Positions 23,652 to 35,197 of a stretch of 64,000 nucleotides of DNA are shown here, piece after piece. The number at the start of each line of letters is the position of its first letter. The first letter of the stretch is position 1. The translations under genes were made by a program, and so were the position numbers. Source of the DNA: Rhynchospora pubera (Eukaryota > Streptophyta > Magnoliopsida > Poales > Cyperaceae); contig CM051459.1 of NCBI GenBank assembly GCA_028095005.1, forward strand, positions 18,276,699 through 18,340,698. Reading direction: 5' to 3'. The notes under the pieces are model-generated. The model ran no database searches. It saw only the letters and a program-made list of their open reading frames with translations, and was not told the origin of the DNA.

Positions 23652-23890
23652 TTTCTGCTTTTTGTGCGGCTGTCTGGACTTTGGCGGAGCATAGAAAAAA
23701 AGTTAAAAACTCAAAAAGAGAAGAACGAAACAGTGAGAGAGAGAGAGTAAAATAGTTAGCAATATGACTTCATATACTGTACTGCAATTGAAATTTACAT
23801 AGGAATCCCGCTACGTATTATTTAATTAAATCGTTTTATTTTATTTTCAAAAGAACTACCTCCAACAATGAAAAACAATACAATATATAT

Positions 23891-24292
23891 AGTTTAGCTA
23901 CGGTGAGTCGCGACTCACGGACCCTCCGGTGAGTCGCGACCAAAACTCCTAGATCTAGATCAAAATGACCGATCCAAACCGTCCAATATGATCTCCCTAT
24001 TGAAATCTCCATGCAAACCAAATTTTTTATTTTTTCGAAATTTTTAAGTATTTTTTTCGGATTTTTAAAAACTGATGTTTTTGAATGGTTCAGAACCAAT
24101 TAGATTAACGATTTTCTAAAATTTCAAAAAAATACTTAAAAATTTCGAAAAAATGAAAAATTTGGTCTACATGGAGATTTCAATAGAGAGATCATATTTG
24201 ACGGTTTGGATCGGTCATTTTGATCTAGATCTAGGAGTTTTGGTCACGACTCACCGGAGGGTCCGTGAGTCGCGACTCACCATAGCTAAACT
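23891..24292. mobile_element. Fold-back Mutator-type MITE (402 bp)
   Basis: Near-perfect hairpin: AGTTTAGCTA at the left and TAGCTAAACT at the right. The outer arms carry GTGAGTCGCGACTCACGGAC, itself a palindrome, and the inner arms carry the family core CCAAACCGTCCAATATGATC. Length equals its relatives at 5968, 41033 and 47981. The right flank is a CT microsatellite and the left an AT run, so no target duplication can be read. Confidence 0.85.
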
Positions 24293-24336
24293 CTCTCTCT
24301 CTCTCTTTCTCTCTCTCTATATATATATATATATTC
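24291..24336. repeat. CT/AT microsatellite
   Basis: (CT)n with one TTT interruption followed by (TA)n, directly next to the MITE at 23891-24292. Confidence 0.8.
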
Positions 24337-24563
24337 CCTACTTCCATTGGCGGACCGGTATCCTCTGCAGCTGCAGTGCAAATCTTTCATCTATGACTGT
24401 CCGATTTAATCTCGACGGGCAGATTTTTACGGACAGCACGAATCTCGGGGCATCCATCATTGATCAGACAGTCATCGATGAAAGAACAGCACAGCAGATT
24501 TTAAAAAAAAACTTGCAGAGGATTTTGATTCTCCCATTGGCATTGGTATAACAAAGTGCCTCC

Positions 24564-26459
24564 TCATAGGTGCGAAGAGGTAATGACATCCACAACAACA
24601 GAGGCAAGTTTATCGTTGTGCAACGTATAATTATGATTGGCTCCATCGATGATATGCGACTTGTGGTTACATATGACTTTCTCAAACTCATAAGCATCTT
24701 CTACAGGTATTACTTCATCATTGGATCCATGAATTGTGAAAACCCTGTCTCATAGCATTTTTTAAAATTGAAGTACGTTAATTGTATCAGTCAAATTTTC
24801 GTTACTACTGGAGATTTTTTGGATGGCTTTTAGGGAAGATTTATGCTTTATGACAATAATCTGTTGCACAATTCTACTGGCACGACACACAAGAAAAGTA
24901 TTGCAATGCCTCAGCAAGAGGATAAGAAAATATGTCAGTACCTTGTACTTTTTTTTTCACTTTTAAACTTCAAATTACAGAAAAATTATGGGTGAAAAAG
25001 ATGATGGAACCTTGAATCTGGTTTGATCTTTTTGACTTCCTCAGACATATTTATACTCAGGCGATCCATCAAGCTATCTTTGGTAACTTCAAATCTTCCT
25101 ATTTACAAGATAACGAAATGAAAAAAAAGGAAGGGAAAACAAAACAGATTTAATATATAACTCTTGGCATATTTATAATTCAGATTAATTTTTCCTCAGT
25201 ATGTTAAAAAGTACACAAAAAGGTGGTTGAAGTACCTTTTCCATCCACCAGCTGAATTGTTTTATCATTTTCCAGCCTATCAAAGAATCCTTCCCCAAGC
25301 CTTTCCTTGATTCCTTTTTGTAAATCGAATCGTGCTGACACATTTATCACCATTTTGACATCATCATATTTGGATGCATAAAGAAGCACCACATTTCCTC
25401 CTGAAAAAGGAAAACTTGAAATTTTCTTTCTAAGAGTTATAAGAGATTGTATGTAAATATTTGGATTGAGCCCACTAATCGTACAGGTCCTAGCAAAGTT
25501 CATCACCTTACCATATAATTCCAAATTTTAATACAAAAATACAAGAAAAAAAATATAATGTAAAAATAAAACAATTCTATACCTTTGCTTTGACCAACAA
25601 CTGCAATTATGTCATAATTTTTCTTCAGATAGGAGGTAACAGAATGCAAATCATCAACCTCCCTCCAGTAGTTTCCAAACTGGAATTGTCCCTCACTTTC
25701 CCTGGAGATTAATTAAGCCTTTGTTCACACTTAATGGTTATGGTCTAAAATAACATAATCATATATATCACAGAAATAGGACAGAACATGGATTTAAAAT
25801 TGGTTCAATTAACATACCCATTTCCGGAAAAATCAAAGCGAAAGGAACTGATGCCAATCCTTGTCAAAGCAGAAGCTATGCTTACAACAGTGTTGTGATC
25901 CTGGAATTACAATTCAGAAAAAAAAAAGAAGAAATGCAGTTATGTACTAACTCATACAATTTACATAAGGTCCTAATTTGTAGAGGGGATGTCTAATTAT
26001 AGATATGTACAGAAGGAATGTTATCAAATTAAGAAAAGGAGAATGCACGCACTGATGCAATTCCTGACATGAAATTACAGAAATATACCAAATCTGACAT
26101 AACACTAAATGTGCGTAAATTGAAAGTTTGCTTTAGAGTTTAGACTAATAAAACACTCCCCTAATGGTTAATGTGTTGTGCATAGTCTGAATTCCTCAAT
26201 CGAATACTGGTAATTTGCAGATGGGTACTGGTACAATAAGCTATACAAACTGACACATGCAATAATCAACAATAAACTAAATGATTAAAAAATAAAATTG
26301 AGATACATGGCACCCAAAAGGGAAGAAGACAAACTGCTACCTTTGTATCCCTCAAACCATGACAAAGAATGACAATCTTCTTTGAACCAGTATCATGCAA
26401 TATTCCTACAAGCTTCTCCCCATGCTCAGTTGTTATTGTTATCCTTGTTTCAGGACTAT
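24564..26459 (-). CDS. Alpha/beta-hydrolase (esterase-like), six exons, first exon not found
   Basis: Serine hydrolase of the alpha/beta fold. Exons read: 26459-26341, 25900-25818, 25701-25583, 25400-25236, 25098-25011 and 24744-24564 (TGA), all with GT-AG ends and continuous phase. In order the protein shows KIVILCHGLRDTK (strand and oxyanion region), FRFDFSGNG, the nucleophile elbow GQSKGGNV, NVSARFDL, HGSNDEVIPVEDA (the catalytic acid is one of these carboxylates) and ANHNYT with the catalytic His. A full Ser-Asp/Glu-His set is therefore present. The first exon seen begins in phase after a splice acceptor (CTTGCAG), so a short upstream exon with the ATG is missing; I could not find it before the fold-back element at 26768. 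The substrate is unknown. The gene may be 5'-truncated, or may have its start beyond the insertion. Confidence 0.88.
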
Positions 26460-26646
26460 CTGCAAGTTTGCATAAGCTAAAGATTAGAAGCACTGACAAA
26501 CTGCAGGTACCAGAACAGAACTAGCTAGTACTATCGTGGTACCACTCAAGAGCACTCTTCTTTTTTACCCTTTTTTTTTTTGTACCAGAACAAAAAGCCT
26601 GTGAAGGATATATAAAAGGAATTATAATCTGTTAACATTGTTTCCA

Positions 26647-26737
26647 TTTTCACAAGAGCTGCTCTGAACATAACGAAGTACGAAATAGTAGAATACCTAC
26701 TAGAATTCTAAAAGAGCTGAAGCAGCTCTTGTGAAAA
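26647..26737. mobile_element. Small fold-back MITE (91 bp)
   Basis: Perfect 17-bp inverted ends TTTTCACAAGAGCTGCT and AGCAGCTCTTGTGAAAA. It lies just upstream of the hydrolase's first visible exon. Confidence 0.7.
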
Positions 26738-26767
26738 TTAGAAAGGCCCAAAAAGATTCCAATACAA

Positions 26768-27630
26768 GAAAAAATTATAACTAACATCACTGTTCACTCG
26801 AATTTCGATAATAACAGTTTAAAATTTGATATTTTAAAAATAACATCGCTGGATCGTCATCCGGATTGACGAAATCGCAAAACCCACGGATCGTCATCCG
26901 AAATGACGACCCAAGCTTGAATCGTCATCTAGGATGACGACCCAAGATTGGATCGTCATTCCAATTGACGACCAAACGTTTATGATTAAATTACGAAACT
27001 TTTATATGAAACTTCTATGATAAAAGTATGTAAAGATATGTTGGTAAATTTTTTTTTGTTTGGATCGGCAATTGGGATGCCGATCCAAACAAAAAAAAAA
27101 CTGGCTTATATTTTTAAATGTGAAATTTACTAATTAGTCCCTAAACTTTTTATTATTACAAAATATATAATTTGTGATTAACAATTAAACACAATTAAAA
27201 CATCTATTATAAAAATATAAGTATATAATTAAATTATACAATTAAATACACAATATTATATGTGTGTATAATACTTATTTATATGTATATTATGTATTAT
27301 ATATTTTATGTATTAAATAATATTAATATCTACATTTTATGTATAACAAATTTTTTTATTGGACTATATTGTAAAAATAATCATTTTAGGGTCATCGGCG
27401 AATGAATTCAATAAAATATATTTAATTTTTTCTCCGATGACCTTAAAATTATTATTTTTACAATATAGTCCAATAATTTTTTTATTATACATTAAATGTT
27501 AATATAAATATATATATACATTAAATGTATATATATAAGATTTTTTATATACATCAAATATACATACAAATATGTACATGTAAAATTAAATATGAATGAT
27601 AGTAATACACATGTCACAATATAAATTATA

Positions 27631-27667
<37 letters not shown>

Positions 27668-28392
27668 TAACATTTAATGTATAACCAAAAAGTTTTATTG
27701 GACTATATTGTAAAAATAATAATTTTAGGGTCATCGGCGAAAAAATTAAATATATTTTAATTGAATTTATTCGCCGATAACCCTAAAATTATTATTTTTA
27801 CAATATATAGCTAATAAAAAATTTGTTATACATTAAATGTAGATATTAATATTATTTAATATATAATATATAATATTTATAAATAAGTATTTAACACAAA
27901 TATAATATTGTATATTTAGCATGTATAATTTAATTATATACTTATATTTTTATAATAAATATTTTAATTATTATTAATTTCTAATCACAAATTATATATT
28001 TTGTAATAATAAAAATTTTAAAGGCTAAAAAGAAAATTTCACATTAAAAAATATAAGCCAATTTTTTTTGTTTGGATCGGCATCCCAATTATCGATCCAA
28101 ACAAAAAAAAAATTTGCCAACATATTTTTACATAATTTTATAATAGAAATGTCATATAAAAGTTTCATAATTTAATCATAGACGTTTGGTCGTCAATTGG
28201 AATGACGATCCAACCTTGGATCGTCATTCCAGATGACGATCCAAGTTTGGGTCGTCATTTCGGATGACGATCCAAGGATTTTGCTATTTCGTCAATTCGG
28301 ATGACGATCCAACGACATTATTTTAAAATTTCTAATTTTTAACTATTATTATCGAAATTCAAGTGAACAGTAATATTAGTTATAATTTTTTC
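26768..28392. mobile_element. Large fold-back element (1625 bp)
   Basis: The two halves are inverted copies of about 800 bp each. Ends are GAAAAAATTATAACTAA and TTAGTTATAATTTTTTC. The outer arms hold a cluster of GGATCGTCATYC / GATGACGATCC units (26850-26975 and 28190-28315). Next comes a GTTTGGATCGGCA palindrome (27060-27095 and 28068-28105). The inner arms are AT-rich and carry a further GGGTCATCGGCGAA motif. No ORF and no clear target duplication. Confidence 0.82.
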
Positions 28393-29044
28393 GGCAAGAA
28401 AGCTTGATCGAAGGCCCGAATAAATATTAAAATCTAAAGAGCCCACCAAGGCATGGATAACTCTTTCTGATTGTTTCCGAATATTTGTACCTATTTATTT
28501 TTTGGGAATTTGATTACTACCTACCTATGTAATTTTGTTATCGTTTTCCATTATTTGAACAAAGTGAGCATATAAAATAGACAAAGTGAACATATAAATA
28601 ATTAAAGTAAATATATACAAACAAATAAGTTCAATAAAAAATAAGTTGAATATGCATATAAAAATCTAAATAAAAATGACAAAACTTATTTTTTTGTATG
28701 TGTTCACTTTGATGATCTATATGTTTATTTTATGTGTTCATTTTGTTTAAACGATGGCTAAACTGTAGATGTCACTTATGATTTCGACCTTTATTTGATC
28801 CAGAATTTTTGTAGAATTTAAGGGAACTAAGTTGACTTTGGGGTTTAGAGGGATTTTTTTCAAAAAATAAAATACAATAAAAATAGCAGCCACCCATGCA
28901 AATACCAAAAATATGTGTTACAGCTAAAACAGGTATCAGACAGATACCAAAATAAGGAAAAAGAAAACAAAAACAAAAACATAAGCAATCTAATCGAGTT
29001 AACTCTCTTCCGTGTCGTTCGCTGTGCTTCTTTTCTCTTTATAT
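28393..29044. other. Spacer, no gene seen
   Basis: AT-rich. A weak inverted pair built on GTGAACATATAA / ATGTGTTCACTTT lies around 28560-28750. No coding signal. Confidence 0.4.
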
Positions 29045-29205
29045 GGCCCCGTTTGGATCATATGGGAATAGGAGGAATAACTTTTTTTAGATGTAAATTT
29101 ATTATAAATAATTCAAACTCTTCGTAAAAGTTACACACTTCTCAATACTTTCTATCTAAGAATAAGCTATTCCTTTTATTCCTAAACAATCGAAACGGAG
29201 TGGAA
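29045..29205. mobile_element. GTTTGGAT-type MITE (~160 bp)
   Basis: Starts GGCCCCGTTTGGATCAT; the right end CAATCGAAACGGAG is a diverged inverse. Inner arms GGGAATAGGAGGAATAA against TTATTCCT-type sequence. Same design as the elements at 16090, 49373 and 57577; target duplication not clear. Confidence 0.65.
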
Positions 29206-29224
29206 CACAGGGTTTTGTTCAAAT

Positions 29225-30078
29225 ATAATATCGGAATTGATTAGTATCATCCCAGCATTTGTATCATCCCCACCATCCTTTAGAAAACGTTTTTTTTTTA
29301 TTTTTAGAAAACGTGTTTGAAATTCTCTCTTCCATTTTCGGAAATTCAGAAAACACGTTTCTATGCGTACGTTACTCCCCCGCCCCACCCCTCCCATATA
29401 CGCTCCCCCCTCCCCCTCGCCCCCACCCTCCCCCCTGCCCCTCTCACACACTTCATAACCCATTGAAATTAATATTCATAAATGTTGAAGCTAATGTTGT
29501 AATTGTTGAAATTGGCATATTTAAATGTTGAAGGTAATAGTTTAAGTTGACATATTTAAATTGTTGAAGTTAGCATATATAACTGTAACAGTTATATATA
29601 TTAACTTCAACAGTTATATATATTAACTTCAACAGTTGCAGTTCGGATACTAACTATTGAAGTTAATATGATTAATTGATATAGTTCGAATACTAAATGT
29701 TGAAGTTAATATGAGTAATTGTTGTAGTCCGAATACTAACTGTTGTAGTTAGTATTAGTAATTGTTGTAGCTCAGATATCAACTGTTGAAGTTAATATGA
29801 GTAAATATTGTAGTTCGGATACTAACTGTTGTAGTTAGTATTAGTAATTGTTGTTGTTGTAGTTAATGTGAGAGGGAGGTAGAAAAATAGAGGGATATCG
29901 CTGGGTACAGAGGGACAGAGAGAACAAAAAGGAAAGAGGGATGGTATATCGCTGGATGGGGATGAGAATTTTTTTCCATTTTTAGAAAACGCGTCTGTTA
30001 TTAATGAAGTATCGCTGGGGATGATGGGGATGATGAAATACGGGGATGATCCTTATCACCCCCGAATATAATATAGCT
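29225..30078. repeat. Probable fold-back element with GATGATGGGGATGATG arms
   Basis: The left end (AATATAATATCGG, then GTATCATCCC, CATCCCCACCATCC and AGAAAACG) is mirrored at the right end (AGAAAACGCG, GGGGATGATGGGGATGATG, CGAATATAATAT). The centre holds a minisatellite and a C-rich stretch. Edges are approximate and the target duplication is not resolved. Confidence 0.55.
29500..29870. repeat. Minisatellite GTTGAAGTTAATATGAGTAA
   Basis: About six imperfect units alternate GTTGAAGTTAATATGAGTAA and TTGTAGTTCGGATACTAACT, often in back-to-back order. No coding potential. Confidence 0.75.
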
Positions 30079-31699
30079 GAGCTTTGTATATATCGGTGCT
30101 ATAGTTTTTTTTTTTTTTTAAAAAAAAGGACGTAGTTGTCCTTGAGGTTACTTTAAACAAAACAAATATAGTTTGGAAATTTTCAGGAGCATGGAGACTG
30201 AATGAGAATTTCTATGTAACACGTATTTGTTCCACTGTCTGATATATGAACCATCTAATGTGTTCTCAGGCTTTGAGAGCCTTGTAAACCTGTTTTTATT
30301 TTTTTCTTTTTCGGTAATCAAATCAAAACATATATTAATCCGCACAATTACATCCGCCTCCGAAAGTACTGTGCGCGAACAGTGCTTGAAACAGTAATCG
30401 ATCCTGTCCGTTCAATCTTCGCGTTCGATCCTCTCCGTCGGATGTCTTCCAGAGAGTTCTGCCTTCTCTCTCTCACCCACTCGCTCTCTCTTCGTCTCTC
30501 ACCCATATGGCTCCTGTACGGAGGCTCTCTCCTCTCTCTCTTCTCCTTTCATACGCTTTCCCTTCTGTGTGGCGATTTCCGAAAAATAGTTGTTGCTGCT
30601 CTACCTTCTCTGATCATAGCGGCCTCCGATATTAGCGCGCAACACAGGTTCCATGGATGAATAGATCGGTCCCTATTCTTTCATTTGAGTACCGTTTTTC
30701 TTCCTCTCTCTCTCTCTCTCTCTCTCTCAAAGACCAGCGACGGATCGGCAGCGTTTCGGACCACCCACAAGTCGATTTATGCCCTTCTATTGCTTCATTT
30801 TTGCTGATTAGAGTATTTTGTACATCGCAAGTTTTTTCCCCCTTTTTCATTTTAATTTCGTCCTTATTTTCATAAAAAATGCAAGCACCGAAAAGATTTC
30901 TTCACTGGACATATTTGGTGTTGTGAGTAACCCTTCATTGATGTGTAATTTATGTTATTTTATTTTTCCAGCCACACGTATTGGAGTAGCAGCCCTATTG
31001 TAACGAGCTCCTACAACTAGGTAATTTATTTTGATTCCCCTTTTCGTTATCATTCTTTCATTTAGATTATTTTTCCAATTTGGTGAATTTCGACACAGAT
31101 GATAAATGACTTTAATTGAAGCTATGCACAATCAGGTTGACATTCGTTTGTTCATAGGTCGCAACAGCAACAACATATGAGGAGCAAGATTATCAATCAA
31201 AGTAGCACCCTTCAGAAAATAGATTGAACTTAATTTATTAAAAGTTTGACAAATTTCGAAAGTATAAAAAAATTCAGTTTGATATTAAATTTTTTTTCCT
31301 CAGGATAAGCATGTGTTGATCTCATAAAAGTAGTCTACACATATCTCTAACTAATCAGGTATTTGCCTATTGTGTCTGTGTGTTCAATAAGATACAAAGA
31401 ATATATGTTTTTTTTTTTTTTGTATACATGTAACTAGAATTGTTATATGATGGAGCCTTTTTAAATAGAACACAACTGAAAGATATACTAAAGGGCTAAA
31501 TAGAAACTTTAAGAGCATCTAACTTTTGTTGATTTGTGCTTATTCTTATTTTTTTATATGCGCCAGCTAACTCTGTTTTATTTTATCCAAGGCTTTCTTC
31601 AATTGTCTGTATTTATTACCCAATTGGTTGATTTTTAATGAGTTTAAGCCTATATTAGTTACCTTTTATTCTTCTAATCCCTTTCCTTCTCTGCAACAG

Positions 31700-31789
31700 A
31701 AAATCCATTGACAACTACTGTTCTTAGGAATGAAGTTAAAATTGTGGGTGGAGATCTCTCGCCAGCCTCGAAAACTATCTTCCTCATAG
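31700..31789 (+). pseudogene. Exon-like fragment in the Helitron region
   Basis: A 90-bp open stretch bounded by a good acceptor (TCTCTGCAACAG) and donor (GTAATTT). The open frame contains LRNEVKIVGGDLSPASKTIF. It looks like one coding exon of a host gene, with intron-like T-rich sequence on both sides. I do not recognise the gene. Confidence 0.4.
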
Positions 31790-34211
31790 GTAATTTTTCC
31801 TTTACTCTTCATTTAGTTCGGTGATTCTTCTTTTAAAAATTAGGGCTTATAGAACGAGATAGTGTTTGGAAAGTATCAGTAATTCAGTCTTCGTTGCTTA
31901 CTTTGGTGTGTCCTTTTTCAAGTTTGAGAACTTGCATATGCTCAGGAGTTTCTGCTTCTTCCTTTCCCTTCTGATTTAATTGTCTTTTTTCTCATCCTCT
32001 TTATTGCTTCTGACAAAAAATCAATAAGCCTTTCGATGAGGAAAAAAAATTCATAGTTGATGATGCTTATGGCTTTGCGAGGACACCTTTTGCTGGTTTA
32101 AAATTTTCCTCTTCTCGCGTTCTTCGAGATTATGCTGGTTTAGTCTTCTTTTGATTGTATATTTAGATTATAATAAAAGGTGAAAGGTACTACTTATTTT
32201 CTCCATTTATCATCTTAAGCTTTTTTCGGCTTAATGAACCTTATATTTTTAAGTCACATTATATATTTACCAAACATATGAAACACTGATCAGATGCCAA
32301 AAAGAAGTAACCATGGTTGGTTAGCACTAGACAATCTTTTGAGACAATAGACTTATCTTATATTAAGATATTTATCCTATCAAATTACACATGTTGATTA
32401 TTATATGATCTGTGTGTTCGTAAGATAATTTTTTAGAACTAAACTGCTTTCAGCTACTGCTTTTTTATTTTGAGCAATTTGTTGATGGTTTTATATGTGC
32501 CTTTCTTACATATATCTCCTTAAATTCATATTGTATCATGCTAATGGTGAAAGTTCTAATGCTTGCACTGAAAATAGTTCTCATGACTTTTTATTTTCTT
32601 TTACAGTAGGCAATCAATCTTCGAGTCTCATTCTTATAGAGGTAAAAATATTTTGGTTAGTAGTTTTCTAATTTTTTTTTCCTACTTTCTTTAAGATTTT
32701 AATTAGAAGTTCTTTCTCCATGTTGTAGGTATTATGAAATTGTTATGCGCCCACTTAAACTAAATCATTGTACTAAACTATTTTCGAATCTTCTACTCAG
32801 ATAATTGCATTCAGAAATGCACGTCTTCATATAATTTATAACTTATTTCAGATTTAAACCTGATTTATTTTTTTCTTCTGATCAGAGTAAATCTTTCTTA
32901 TTTTGGTCAATCAAAACTATATAAGTTCACTTAGGCAACAAATCGGTCCTGACATTTCACATTCACGTGTCGTGATTGTGCATGCATGACTGGCAGAAAG
33001 GATTGGTTCAGTTTAGGCTTTGTTTAGTTTGTTCTTGATGTTATTGGTGACAAGCGATGTGTTGTTATATATATTTTGTTTAAATTCCATTATAGAATTG
33101 GTATGTTACATAGTGGCCTTGACTTTGGACTAAATCTACAAGTGAGAAGAATTAATTTGCTAACATCTTTCGTTTACAAGTCTGCCAGCCTAGAAAATGA
33201 ATTAGCGCCCACAATATGATTTTTCAGTTTTAACAGTTGATGCTGATATTACAGGTTCCAATTATTCACGACTTGACTATGTCAACTTTTCAGTTGCTTT
33301 GCATATATTGATTTTGTATGTTTTTCATCATCATTTGCTTAGAATGTATGAGCTTTCTAGGAAGTGAGATAAGGTCTAGATTCTCCGTAGTCACAAGTCA
33401 GAACCAGATTCACTGTTCTAGGTAAATAACTTTTAATCTTCTTTGGTTGTTAATTTTGTTCCATATTTAAGGACAATTATGAGCTGCTTCTTATTGGAAA
33501 ATTAGTAAGTTATTTGGAGTTATAAATTTGCTTTAGTCACACATTTCTTTTCTTTGTTTAGGTTTTGTTTATTATATCACAGTCGATTTGACAAATTTTA
33601 ACTCCTTTTTTGTTATTTTGTAGGTAGCTGTCATTATGCAGCAAATGAATTTGGAGGGTTTTTAGCATAAATTTACATGTGCTGTTTGTTACTGGTATAT
33701 GCTCATCTACCCTTCGCTATTTATTAAAATTCAATTTTTTTTTATTTGTTTTTGTGTAGCCTCTTTCGGCCTTTGTTTTTCTGTATTGTATGAATACCTT
33801 TCTGTATCTCAATCATACAATTACCTTTCTGTATTGCCACCATACAAACCTCTTTCGGCCTGGTAGGCTACACAACAACAGCTCCTATCTTTGTGACAAT
33901 ACACAAAGGTAATTGTATGATTGAGATCTGGTGCATTATTTTGCTTAGGACATTTTTCTTTTCCTATTTCGTTGGCAATACGAAAAGGCAATTCTATGAT
34001 TTATTTCGTCTCTTCTTACTATATACGTATGATATTGTTAAGGCAACATCTATCAATATAATATGAGTATTAGGAAAAATTAAAGTTCTAACAAAACATA
34101 CGCAGATAGAAAAACCAGGAAATGAAGCACGAAAAATTAAAAATGTGCCAGGAGCTATCAGTATGACAATATCCATTTGCCTGTAAGTAGTCTTAAATCT
34201 GTTTCTAGATT

Positions 34212-34345
34212 GATTGCTACTGAAGCTTCAAACAAGATGGACTTTGAAGCTTCAAACAAGATGGACTTTGCAAGGTGCTCAAACAAGATGAAGCTTCAAG
34301 GGTTGAGAAGAGAGTTCATGCCAGTGGTGCTCAAACAAAGTCCAT
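34212..34345 (+). pseudogene. Exon-like fragment with a 24-bp tandem repeat
   Basis: Open frame ending QSPYGQ before a GTATTG donor-like site. It contains two perfect copies of GAAGCTTCAAACAAGATGGA-type 24-bp units (34220-34267) plus a partial third. Probably captured, then locally duplicated; gene of origin not recognised. Confidence 0.35.
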
Positions 34346-34830
34346 ATGGTCAGGTATTGTACCTTGATCTATTGAGTTATCCATTGGTGTATAATAATTT
34401 GTGGTTGCCTGATTACTCCATTTTGCTTTTTATCTGGGGTTGGTTACAATTGCTGATAGGTAATGAATCCAGTAAATTGAGGGCTATTCTAGGCTAAATA
34501 GTATTGTGCTCTTGATGATTTTAAGCATAATTACTCGGTTTTTCTTTTACATAAGTTCCTATAGAATCACTCTGTCAGTATGTACAACTAAAACAAGTAC
34601 CTAATATTAGCTGTTGTAACATTTTATCTCATTTTCAATGCTTTCTTCATCTGTTTGTTGAGCTTCTTCATAATAGTTATATTTTACTGATATAAGAACA
34701 ATAGAACATGAAAAAACTGTAATATTTATTTGCCTATCTTTCATCTTATATATTTTTTTTATTGTTTCTTTCATAATTTATCTATTTACACTATTTTGAT
34801 ACATGTAATAAAAGATGAAAGGAAAAATAG

Positions 34831-34858
34831 GTCGCGCAACGCGCGACAACCCCACTAG
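34831..34858 (+). mobile_element. Helitron 3' terminus (hairpin + CTAG)
   Basis: A perfect 7-bp stem GTCGCGC-AAC-GCGCGAC, then AACCCCA and CTAG followed by T. This is the Helitron 3' signature: a short GC hairpin ~10 bp before CTRR, inserted 5' of T. Confidence 0.85.
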
Positions 34859-35197
34859 TATTATGCAAATATCAAACGTATAGACGGCAAAAATGTATCG
34901 AAATAAGGTTTAGGTTTAGGTGACAACAAATAGAGTTTAATGTCACTTTATTAGTACATTTATTATTCATTATTTAGTAATGGGACTAATATACAAAACA
35001 GAGGGCCCAAAAAAGATTGCATCTAAGCTCTAACATTACAACTAGCACAAAAATCAGAGCTTTCAGACCCTCAGTGCGTCGCTGAATTAGCTGAGAATCA
35101 TATCAGCAGCGACAAATAAATGAAACTTTTACAGAAATCTAACAACATCCGTGACTTAATAGTTAATACCTCTTACGTACTAACTTAATCTAGCTGG

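Larger units (their letters stand above)
30360..34858 (+). mobile_element. Candidate Helitron body with captured gene fragments (5' edge unknown)
   Basis: The 3' terminus at 34831-34858 is diagnostic of a Helitron. Upstream, 30360-30900 resembles a transcribed leader (CT-rich, GC-richer than its surroundings). 31000-34450 looks like introns around short exon-like pieces. This is the usual make-up of a non-autonomous Helitron carrying host gene fragments. No Rep/helicase coding was seen, and I could not identify the 5' TC terminus, so the left coordinate marks only where the unusual sequence starts. Confidence 0.5.
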
